Part shown: positions 22,991-29,554 of the stretch, piece after piece | Layout of the letters: every line of letters starts with the position of its first letter | How positions within the stretch are numbered: the first letter of the stretch is position 1 | Assembly: GCA_938004015.1 (NCBI GenBank) | Contig: CALKWU010000234.1 | Coordinates: 1-33,178 of the forward strand | Reading direction: 5' to 3' | Length of the DNA: 33,178 nucleotides | From: an uncultured Oceanobacillus sp. | Lineage (GTDB): Bacteria > Bacillota > Bacilli > Bacillales > Amphibacillaceae | The notes under the pieces: model-generated | Databases searched by the model: none | What the model saw: the letters and a program-made list of their open reading frames with translations, nothing else | Told to the model about the DNA's origin: nothing | Made by a program: the position numbers and the translations under genes

Positions 22991-24985
22991 TTATAAATAT
23001 TTGTCAAACCAACGGCAAATATGTTCGAGCCGTTGAATCCGCAGTTCCGGTTTCCCGCTTCTGCTCAATTCGTGATTTGCCCCTGGGAAACGGACGAATT
23101 CCACCTCTTTACGCAAATGCTTCAAGGTAATGAACAATTGCTCCGCCTGTTCGATTGGACAACGGAAATCCCTCTCCCCGTGGAGAATCAACAGCGGTGT
23201 TTCGATATTTTCCGCATATTTCAATGGAGAGAACTCCCATAATTTCTTCGGGTCTTCCCACAAGTGATGCCCAAGTTCCCATTTTGTGAAGAAGTAGCCG
23301 ATATCACTCACCCCATAAAAACTGAGCCAATTGGAAATAGAACGCTGGGTGACAGCTGCCTTGAAACGGTTTGTATGTCCAATGATCCAATTCGTCATAA
23401 AACCACCGTAGCTTCCACCTGTAACACCGAGACGGTCTTCATCAATGAACGGGAAATGTTCCAAAGCATAATCGACGGCCGCCATCAAATCTCGATAATC
23501 TTTCCCGCCGTAATCGGAACGGCAAGCATCGACAAACTTTTGACCGTAGCCATGACTGCCTCGAGGATTCGTATAAAGCACGACATACCCTTTTGCCGCC
23601 AATAATTGCATTTCATGGAAAAAGGTTTGCCCATAACTCATATGCGGTCCGCCATGGATTTCCAAAATGAACGGATATTTTTTCCCTTCTTCAAAACGAT
23701 AGGGTTCCATAAGCCACCCTTGGATTTTCCAGCCATCTTCTGCTGTGATTTCCACTTCCTCAGGGACGGATAAGGAAACCTCATTTAAAAATTCTTCATT
23801 TACATTAGTCAACCGCACAAGTTCGGAACCTTCCTCAAACAAGTAAAAATCGCCGGGATTGACGGGAGAACTGATCCCTAAAATGAAATTCCCCGATTCT
23901 TGATGATAATCGAAAGTGAAGACGTGATCGCCGTTTTTATACAAAGGTCGGAAGTTGCCTTTTAAATCAGTCTCGTATAATCCGGTTGCACCAAAATCTG
24001 TTGCGATGAAAAATATTTTTTCGCCATCCTTTGACCAAACCGGCCCGCTATTGGCGACACCTAAACGCATATCACCAATGAGATAATCGCCGACTTGCAA
24101 ATCCCACTGTTCGCTTAAATTTTGCCGTTCTCCAGTGTTTACATCAAACACGTAAATTTTCGTCAATGTCGCACCGTCGTATTCATAATTATGGGCAAAA
24201 CAAGCGATTTTTTCTCCGTTTGGGGAAAATACTGCCCGTTGGTAGGAACCGGGTTTGTCATTCAACTTTTTCAAGTCATTCGTTTCCAAATCCATGACAT
24301 ATAAATCATTCGTCACCTCATAGTCCGCATCCTCATTTAAGTTGGCTGAAAATAGCAGTTTCTTTCCATCCGGTGATACATCTTGGAATTGATGATCATT
24401 GTTTCCGGAAGTAAGCTGTGTGAACGTTTCTTTTCCCAAATCATATAAGATGATGTGCGTCTTTTTTCCATCATGGAATCCTTTGGCATCGGATTTATAT
24501 TTCAGCTCCGTAACGACAAGCGGTTCGGTTTGCTTTTTTTCAGCGAGCTTCCGTTTTTCTTCTTTGGAAAGCTCTTCTTGGTCTGTTACATCGTCATTTT
24601 CATCGAGGGTTGCACTAAAAATGATATAATTGCCCTTTGGTGACCAATATGGGGTTGTTGCACCATGTTTGAACGTCGTCAGTTGTTTGGCTTCTCCACC
24701 AACCGTCGGCATGAGCCACAGTTGCGGTGTTCCGCTCCGGGTGGACTGGAATATGATATGTCTTCCATCCGGTGAAAATGAAAGATTGCTATTTTTGAAT
24801 TTACCGAACGTCCACTGGATCGATGCTTGATCATTCAGATTTTGGAAAAAAATATTGGATTCGTATTCATCGTCATCATTTATTTTCGTGGAAACAAAGT
24901 AAAAAGCATCTCCGTCATGTGTGAATCGAGGTTCGCTTAACACGTTGATTTTTCGTAAGTCTTCTGCGGTAATGGCTCGTTTCAT
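22991..24985 (-). CDS. S9-family prolyl oligopeptidase / acylaminoacyl peptidase (YuxL-like)
   Basis: A 664-aa cytoplasmic serine peptidase that cleaves short peptides. The first ~400 residues are a beta-propeller with repeated TolB-like strands (FSPDGRHIIFQS, WSPKGNYIIFSA, VSPDGKKLLFSA, FSPNGEKIACFA, WSKDGEKIFFIA). The C-terminal ~250 residues are an alpha/beta hydrolase domain with S525 in GGSYGGF, D606 in HGERDFRCP and H638 in PGANHELSR, and EIHGGPHMSYG as the oxyanion region. Length and layout match B. subtilis YuxL. No signal peptide is seen. GAGGAGG precedes the ATG, and a good promoter lies just upstream. It is transcribed alone. Confidence 0.93.
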   Translation of the reverse strand: MKRAITAEDLRKINVLSEPRFTHDGDAFYFVSTKINDDDEYESNIFFQNLNDQASIQWTFGKFKNSNLSFSPDGRHIIFQSTRSGTPQLWLMPTVGGEAKQLTTFKHGATTPYWSPKGNYIIFSATLDENDDVTDQEELSKEEKRKLAEKKQTEPLVVTELKYKSDAKGFHDGKKTHIILYDLGKETFTQLTSGNNDHQFQDVSPDGKKLLFSANLNEDADYEVTNDLYVMDLETNDLKKLNDKPGSYQRAVFSPNGEKIACFAHNYEYDGATLTKIYVFDVNTGERQNLSEQWDLQVGDYLIGDMRLGVANSGPVWSKDGEKIFFIATDFGATGLYETDLKGNFRPLYKNGDHVFTFDYHQESGNFILGISSPVNPGDFYLFEEGSELVRLTNVNEEFLNEVSLSVPEEVEITAEDGWKIQGWLMEPYRFEEGKKYPFILEIHGGPHMSYGQTFFHEMQLLAAKGYVVLYTNPRGSHGYGQKFVDACRSDYGGKDYRDLMAAVDYALEHFPFIDEDRLGVTGGSYGGFMTNWIIGHTNRFKAAVTQRSISNWLSFYGVSDIGYFFTKWELGHHLWEDPKKLWEFSPLKYAENIETPLLILHGERDFRCPIEQAEQLFITLKHLRKEVEFVRFPGANHELSRSGKPELRIQRLEHICRWFDKYL

Positions 24986-25023
24986 TGCTATAAAAACCTC
25001 CTCGAGAATTTTATTTGATACAC

Positions 25024-25052
25024 ATTGTAAACTATTTCGGGTATCGAATCAA
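25024..25052 (-). promoter_or_regulatory. sigma-A promoter of the S9 peptidase gene
   Basis: On the minus strand TTGATT (25052-25047), a 17-base spacer and TACAAT (25029-25024), ending 38 bases before the ATG. Confidence 0.65.
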
Positions 25053-25060
25053 TTTCCAAC

Positions 25061-25099
25061 ACAAAAAAACGCAGGCTTTCCATTGAGAAAAGGCTGCGT
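25061..25099 (-). terminator. intrinsic terminator of the D-amino acid transaminase gene
   Basis: On the minus strand ACGCAGCCTTTTC pairs with GGAAAGCCTGCGT (25099-25087 with 25081-25069, two internal mismatches), followed by a TTTTTTT run. Confidence 0.82.
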
Positions 25100-25106
25100 G
25101 TCTTGG

Positions 25107-25997
25107 TTATTGTGCTTTTTTCACTAATAATTCCTCTTGTTTCGGAGATTCAATTCCGGCATCCAGCGCATAAGCATGTTGGAGTTGTCTTGTAATCGGG
25201 CCAGGTGTTCCATCCTTGATGATTTCATCGTCGACTTTCACAATTGGCGTAATTTCGGCTGTACTGCTGGAAATGAATACTTCATCCGCATCTTTAATTT
25301 TTTCGACAGGATAAGCTTCTTCAATGAATGGAATGTCCAGCTTATGGGAAAAACGCTCAATCGCCATCCGGACACAACCGTGGAGGATGCCATTCGTAGA
25401 CGGATGGGTAAAAATTTTTCCGTCTTTCACAAAATAAGCGTTGGAAGAGCTGCATTCCGTCACGACTCCATCGCGATGGAATATCGCTTCGAAACTTCCT
25501 TTTTCCTTTGCTTCCTGTTTTGCCAAAATATTAGGAAGCAAGTTCAAACTTTTGATATGGCAGTTGCTCCAGCGGTTATCCGGTAATGTAATGGCGGATG
25601 CTCCGTATGTTTGCACCTCCATATTTCGTTCGACGATTTCCAGATATGCATAGACGTTTGGCGGTATATTCTCGGGAAATACATGATTCCGAGGTGCCGA
25701 CCCGCGTGTCACTTGTAAATAAAGTTTCCCATCATCCTTCATTTCATTTTTTTTCAACAAGTCCAAAAGAGTATTGGTAAATCGCTCTTTATCGTAAGGG
25801 AAATCGATTTTGATTTCGGCAAGGGAACGATAAAGCCGATCGACATGTTCTTTCAGCAAGTAATATTGTCCCCGGTAAATCCGGACCACTTCGTATACTC
25901 CATCTCCGAATTGCAATCCGCGTTCTTCAAAAGGAAATTTCAATTTGTCTTTGTGCATAAACGATCCTTGGGCGAAAACGATTGGATAGACAGACAT
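25107..25997 (-). CDS. dat: D-amino acid aminotransferase (class IV, PLP-dependent)
   Basis: It interconverts D-alanine and 2-oxoglutarate with pyruvate and D-glutamate, supplying D-glutamate for peptidoglycan. It is 296 aa, a little longer than the ~282-aa Bacillus enzymes because of the C-terminal tail (ESPKQEELLVKKAQ). K149 in DNRWSNCHIKSLNLLPNILAKQ is the PLP lysine, and this stretch closely follows the D-transaminase signature rather than that of branched-chain transaminases. R99 in QVTRGSAPRNHVFP and SSSNAYFVKDG are also typical. AGGAG lies 9 nt before the ATG. It is a single gene ending at a strong terminator; its promoter is not clear. Confidence 0.93.
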   Translation of the reverse strand: MSVYPIVFAQGSFMHKDKLKFPFEERGLQFGDGVYEVVRIYRGQYYLLKEHVDRLYRSLAEIKIDFPYDKERFTNTLLDLLKKNEMKDDGKLYLQVTRGSAPRNHVFPENIPPNVYAYLEIVERNMEVQTYGASAITLPDNRWSNCHIKSLNLLPNILAKQEAKEKGSFEAIFHRDGVVTECSSSNAYFVKDGKIFTHPSTNGILHGCVRMAIERFSHKLDIPFIEEAYPVEKIKDADEVFISSSTAEITPIVKVDDEIIKDGTPGPITRQLQHAYALDAGIESPKQEELLVKKAQ

Positions 25998-26181
25998 AAC
26001 GCCTTTCTCCTCACCTTCTACATATTTACTATATTACTAGTCTATCCATTTTCTTTTTAAATGTAAATGATTTCATGAAAAAAGTTCCAATTATTGTAAT
26101 ACTGTGTAAATAGCTGATTTTCATTTCGCTTTGATTTCAATTTGAAATTTTTTTATTTTTGCGGTTAGGGTGAAAAAATTC

Positions 26182-26210
26182 TTGATTTATTTCCACAACG
26201 TTGTTATAAT
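26182..26210 (+). promoter_or_regulatory. promoter of the tRNA-Gly gene
   Basis: TTGATT (26182-26187), a 17-base spacer and perfect TATAAT (26205-26210), 30 bases before the tRNA. Confidence 0.75.
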
Positions 26211-26240
26211 AAAACTTGTCACTAAAAAATACACTTCTTT

Positions 26241-26314
26241 GCGGGTGTAGTTTAGTGGTAAAACCTCAGCCTTCCAAGCTGATGTCGAGGGTTCGATTCC
26301 CTTCACCCGCTCCA
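26241..26314 (+). tRNA. tRNA-Gly (anticodon UCC)
   Basis: A full cloverleaf: acceptor stem GCGGGTG with CACCCGC, D arm GTTTAGTGGTAAAAC, anticodon arm TCAGC-CTTCCAA-GCTGA with anticodon TCC at 26273-26275, T arm AGGG-TTCGATT-CCCT. The discriminator is T26311 and CCA is encoded (26312-26314). It decodes GGA/GGG glycine codons. It stands alone, with its own promoter and terminator. Confidence 0.96.
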
Positions 26315-26332
26315 TACATAAACGTTGTTGTC

Positions 26333-26378
26333 AACGCAGTGTCTCGTAAATTGATGGTTACGAGGCGTTGCGTTTTTT
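26333..26378 (+). terminator. intrinsic terminator after tRNA-Gly
   Basis: A 17-bp stem (26333-26349 with 26358-26374) containing three G-U pairs, an 8-base loop and a TTTTTT tail. Confidence 0.85.
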
Positions 26379-26530
26379 ATATGTCATATTTCCGGAGCTT
26401 TTTAGAAAGATTCGGATTTTGCCTTAGTTAATGTATGTCATGCATAGTTTTGGCAGGAGTTTTATTGAAATTAATCAACACTTAATGATACAGTTAAATC
26501 ATCATAAAAGAATGTAAGGAGGTGGGGGTT

Positions 26531-27667
26531 GTGAGAGTGGATGAATTGAAGCAGGAAATCATCGATTATGCGAAAGAAATTGGAATTGATAAAATCGGTT
26601 TTACGACGGCGGATGTATTTTCGGAACTGAGGGAAAGATTACGCCGACAACAAGAGCTCGGTTACCAGTCGGGATTTGAGAAAGGTACGATTGAAGAGCG
26701 GACGGAACCGCAACGATTGCTTCCAGGGGCCCAGTCGATCATTTCCATTGCACTTGCTTACCCGAGTCGAATTAAAAATCAAATCCGCGGAACGAAGCAA
26801 GAAAGGCGTGGCATTTTTGCCCGTGTATCCTGGGGGACGGATTATCATGTCGTACTAAGGGATCGCTTGGAAAAGCTGGCTGCATTCATTCAGGAAAAAG
26901 TTCCTGATGCCAGGACGAAAATAATGGTGGATACAGGAGAGTTGTCCGATCGGGCAGTTGCTGAACGAGCGGGTATCGGTTTCAGCGGTAAAAACACGTC
27001 AATCATCACAAAAGAATTCGGTTCCTACGTCTATCTGGGGGAAATGATCACAAATATCCCGTTCATTCCTGATGAGCCGGTAACGGAAAGTTGTGGAGAT
27101 TGCCGGAAATGTTTGGATGCCTGTCCAACGGGTGCACTCGTTCAAGGAGGACAATTGAATGCCCAGCGTTGTCTTGCATATCTTACACAGACGAAAGATT
27201 TTCTGCCTGAGCCTTTCCGTTCGAAAATCGGCAATCGCTTATATGGTTGCGATACGTGCCAACAAGTATGTCCGTGGAATAAAGGAGTCGATTTCCACCT
27301 CCATCCGGAATTCGAACCGGATCCGGAAATTGCCAAACCAAAACTGAAGCCGATGTTAAGGATGTCCAACCGGGAATTCAGGGAAAAATTCGGTCACTTA
27401 TCCGGAGCTTGGCGCGGCAAAAAACCGCTGCAACGAAATGCACTCCTTGCCCTCGCCCATTATAAGGATGAAACGGCCGTCGAAGAAATGATCAAAGTGA
27501 TGAAGGAAGATCCTCGACCGGTCATCCGTGGTACGGCTGCTTGGTCATTGGGCAAAATCGGTACTCCGGAAGCGTATGAGGCGATTAGAGAAGCGATGAA
27601 GACAGAAGAGGACGATCGAGTCTTATATGAAATGGAAAAAGGTTTGGAATTCGAGCGAACAGGTTGA
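26531..27667 (+). CDS. queG: epoxyqueuosine reductase (QueG)
   Basis: Last step of queuosine synthesis: cobalamin-dependent reduction of epoxyqueuosine to queuosine in tRNA. It is 378 aa. Residues 1-180 form the cobalamin-binding part, with the catalytic D134 in MVDTGELSDRAVAERAGIG and GKNTSIITKEFGSYVYLGE. Two 4Fe-4S clusters follow: CGDCRKCLDACPTGAL (C188, C191, C194, C198) and C214 with CDTCQQVCPW (C240, C243, C247). The C-terminal ~100 residues are HEAT-like repeats that bind tRNA. The GTG at 26531 is chosen because AAGGAGG ends 8 nt before it; the GTG at 26522 overlaps that site. It is followed by the amidase and trmL, the B. subtilis yhbA-yhbB-cspR order. Confidence 0.95.
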   Translation: MRVDELKQEIIDYAKEIGIDKIGFTTADVFSELRERLRRQQELGYQSGFEKGTIEERTEPQRLLPGAQSIISIALAYPSRIKNQIRGTKQERRGIFARVSWGTDYHVVLRDRLEKLAAFIQEKVPDARTKIMVDTGELSDRAVAERAGIGFSGKNTSIITKEFGSYVYLGEMITNIPFIPDEPVTESCGDCRKCLDACPTGALVQGGQLNAQRCLAYLTQTKDFLPEPFRSKIGNRLYGCDTCQQVCPWNKGVDFHLHPEFEPDPEIAKPKLKPMLRMSNREFREKFGHLSGAWRGKKPLQRNALLALAHYKDETAVEEMIKVMKEDPRPVIRGTAAWSLGKIGTPEAYEAIREAMKTEEDDRVLYEMEKGLEFERTG

Positions 27668-27727
27668 ACAAATAAACAGGAAAGTAGTACGAGCGTGCCT
27701 CCATATACTTTAATGGGGGCGATTTTG

Positions 27728-28561
27728 ATGGAAAAAATACGGGCATACTGGGTTGATTTGTTTACAAATGATGCACATGAGCCGGGGTGGTGGAAGCGGA
27801 AAAACGCCTTATGGGAAAGGGAACAAGGAACGATTGTCAAAATTATAGGGAAAGCTGAGCCTTTCCGTTTTTTCCGTTACGATGATAAACATATTGGAGA
27901 GTATCTCCTCCATTTGCAGTTTTTGATCAAACAAGATGAACATTATCATTTGGAAGAACAAATCCTCCATTATCGGTATGAAATGAAAAATGGGAGTTTG
28001 CTTGAGCACTCGGAAATTGTGCCTGTTTCAACAAATGAAAGACAAGTCGTGATTCAAACAGGGGATAGCCGGCAACATTTTTCTTATGATCGACGGGAAG
28101 CGGTACGGTATGCTGAACGATGGTGGAATAGCTACAATCCCGACTTTCCTGTTTTCAACGACGATTGTACGAATTATATTTCCCAGTGTTTGTATGCGGG
28201 AGGAGCACCGATGCGTGGTGCACCAAACCGAGAACACGGTTGGTGGTATGACGGGAGCGATTGGAGTTTCAGTTGGTCTGTCGCCCATTCTTTACGCTGG
28301 TATTTGAGTGGTTCGGAAACAGGCTTGAAAGGGGAAGAGCTGGAAACTCCGGAAGAATTGCTCCCGGGAGATGTCATCTGTTATGATTTTCAAGGAGATG
28401 GTCGTTGGGATCATACGACGATTGTCGTGGATAAAGACGCTTACGGGGCCCCGCTCGTCAATGCCCATACGAACAACAGTCGCAACCGCTATTGGACATA
28501 TGAAGATTCAGCGGCTTGGACACCGGATATCCAATATAAATTTTTCCGTATCGGTGGTTGA
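27728..28561 (+). CDS. amidase domain protein (YhbB-like)
   Basis: A 277-aa protein. Residues ~1-115 have no clear motif; residues ~120-277 are an amidase_6-type domain of the NlpC/P60-like cysteine hydrolases. YDRREAVRYAERWWNSYNP leads in, C147 in FNDDCTNYISQCLYAGG is the likely nucleophile, and H229 in GRWDHTTIVVDK the likely base. Such domains usually cut cell-wall or peptide amide bonds, but no signal peptide is visible, so its target and site are unclear. The ATG at 27728 follows GGGGG at 8 nt; ATG at 27713 has no such site. It lies between queG and trmL as in B. subtilis. Confidence 0.82.
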   Translation: MEKIRAYWVDLFTNDAHEPGWWKRKNALWEREQGTIVKIIGKAEPFRFFRYDDKHIGEYLLHLQFLIKQDEHYHLEEQILHYRYEMKNGSLLEHSEIVPVSTNERQVVIQTGDSRQHFSYDRREAVRYAERWWNSYNPDFPVFNDDCTNYISQCLYAGGAPMRGAPNREHGWWYDGSDWSFSWSVAHSLRWYLSGSETGLKGEELETPEELLPGDVICYDFQGDGRWDHTTIVVDKDAYGAPLVNAHTNNSRNRYWTYEDSAAWTPDIQYKFFRIGG

Positions 28562-28601
28562 ACTATTATTATATATTTTGCACAGAAGGAGAAAAAGAAA
28601 A

Positions 28602-29075
28602 GTGAGCTTACACGTAGTATTGTATCAACCGGAAATCCCAGCAAATACAGGAAACATCGGCAGGACTTGCCTTGCAACAGATACGACACTCCATCTCGTC
28701 CATCCACTTGGCTTTTCGACGGATGATAAAATGTTGCGCCGGGCCGGGCTCGATTATTGGGTGCATTTAGACGTCGTCGAGCACGACAGCCTTGATGAAT
28801 TATATGAAGCCTTTCCGGAAGCCGAATATTATTATATTGAAAACTTCGGAAAAAAACATTACACCGACTGTGATTTCAGTGATGCCACGAAAGATTATTT
28901 TTTCGTTTTCGGTAAAGAGACGACCGGAATACCGCGGGAATTGTTGACAGGGAAAGAGGGACGTTGTTTGCGGATTCCGATGAATGATAAAGTCCGTTCG
29001 CTCAACTTGTCGAACACAGCAGCGATCATCATTTATGAAGCGTTAAGGCAACAGGGGTTTCCCCGACTGACGTGA
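28602..29075 (+). CDS. trmL: tRNA (cytidine(34)-2'-O)-methyltransferase (TrmL, SPOUT family)
   Basis: It methylates the ribose of the wobble C/U34 in tRNA-Leu isoacceptors using S-adenosylmethionine. It is 157 aa, the usual size of this minimal SPOUT enzyme. LYQPEIPANTGNIGRTCLAT at the N-terminus, FGKETTGIP in the middle and RIPMNDKVRSLNLSNTAAIIIYEALRQ at the C-terminus form the trefoil-knot cofactor site. The GTG at 28602 is chosen: AAGGAG lies 9 nt upstream and the product starts MSLHVVLYQPE as in the family. The open frame continues upstream into the amidase gene but is not coding there. A second tRNA-modification gene after queG supports a functional grouping. Confidence 0.95.
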   Translation: MSLHVVLYQPEIPANTGNIGRTCLATDTTLHLVHPLGFSTDDKMLRRAGLDYWVHLDVVEHDSLDELYEAFPEAEYYYIENFGKKHYTDCDFSDATKDYFFVFGKETTGIPRELLTGKEGRCLRIPMNDKVRSLNLSNTAAIIIYEALRQQGFPRLT

Positions 29076-29081
29076 AATGAA

Positions 29082-29113
29082 AAACCGTCATCCAAATCCG
29101 GATGACGGTTTAG
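29082..29113. terminator. bidirectional terminator between trmL and the 33-aa peptide gene
   Basis: A perfect 12-bp stem (29082-29093 with 29100-29111, 6-base loop). On the minus strand it ends in TTTTTCATTTC; on the plus strand the T-run is short. Confidence 0.82.
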
Positions 29114-29119
29114 TCTTGC

Positions 29120-29221
29120 TTATTGGTTTTCTTTCGGAACTCCCGGTTTTGCTTCATAGCCGGAAGTGAACATGGAAACGAGGAAAGTGATGCAAACTCC
29201 AAGGATTAAAGCTAGTTTCAT
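29120..29221 (-). CDS. 33-aa hydrophobic peptide of unknown function
   Basis: A small gene with full expression signals. The peptide starts MKLALILGVCITFLVSMFTS and ends GYEAKPGVPKENQ: one membrane-length hydrophobic segment with a Lys at the start and a short polar tail. It could be a single-pass membrane peptide or a secreted peptide whose signal segment is most of the product. GAAGGAGG lies about 8 nt before the ATG, TTCACA-17-TATAAT lies upstream, and a terminator starts 7 bases after the stop. The Cys is not in a convincing lipobox. I do not recognise the family. Confidence 0.68.
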   Translation of the reverse strand: MKLALILGVCITFLVSMFTSGYEAKPGVPKENQ

Positions 29222-29272
29222 GAAAAGTCCTCCTTCACGTATAAACAAGAACGCTATTTGCCGTATGGCTCC

Positions 29273-29301
29273 ATTATAGCGGATTCCTATAAAATTGTGA
29301 A
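29273..29301 (-). promoter_or_regulatory. sigma-A promoter of the 33-aa peptide gene
   Basis: On the minus strand TTCACA (29301-29296), a 17-base spacer and perfect TATAAT (29278-29273). The start codon is about 45 bases downstream of the expected transcript start. Confidence 0.68.
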
Positions 29302-29432
29302 CCGGAAACCGAGAGATTTCAAAATTTTGTCTTTCACCTTTTTTAACCCTTAGAATTCAAATTGTCAACTGAAATCTGAAATTCTTGCAAATATGTAAGG
29401 GTTATCATTTAGAAAAGTCATATTTATCTAGT

Positions 29433-29462
29433 TTGAAAGATTGTAACAAAATATATTTTAAT
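29433..29462 (+). promoter_or_regulatory. possible promoter of odhAB
   Basis: TTGAAA (29433-29438), an 18-base spacer and TTTAAT (29457-29462). The region is very AT-rich, so other -10 sites are possible. The leader to odhA (~85 nt) holds two small hairpins. Confidence 0.4.
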
Positions 29463-29554
29463 GTATATTTATAGATGGGATGATTATTCCATCCTAAAAT
29501 ATAAACCGTTTACACAACGGGAAATACAATACTTCAATGGGGGTAACAAAAACA

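Noticed and set aside
26381..26431. Short frame starting ATGTCATATTTCC after the tRNA
   Set aside because: It starts in the tail of the tRNA terminator and has no ribosome binding site.
26379..26530. preQ1 riboswitch upstream of queG
   Set aside because: No preQ1-type pseudoknot pattern was seen; only a normal AAGGAGG site is present.
28371..28601. Upstream extension of trmL into the amidase gene (a possible fusion)
   Set aside because: The extension is out of frame with the amidase, has no family match, and a good ribosome binding site points to GTG at 28602.
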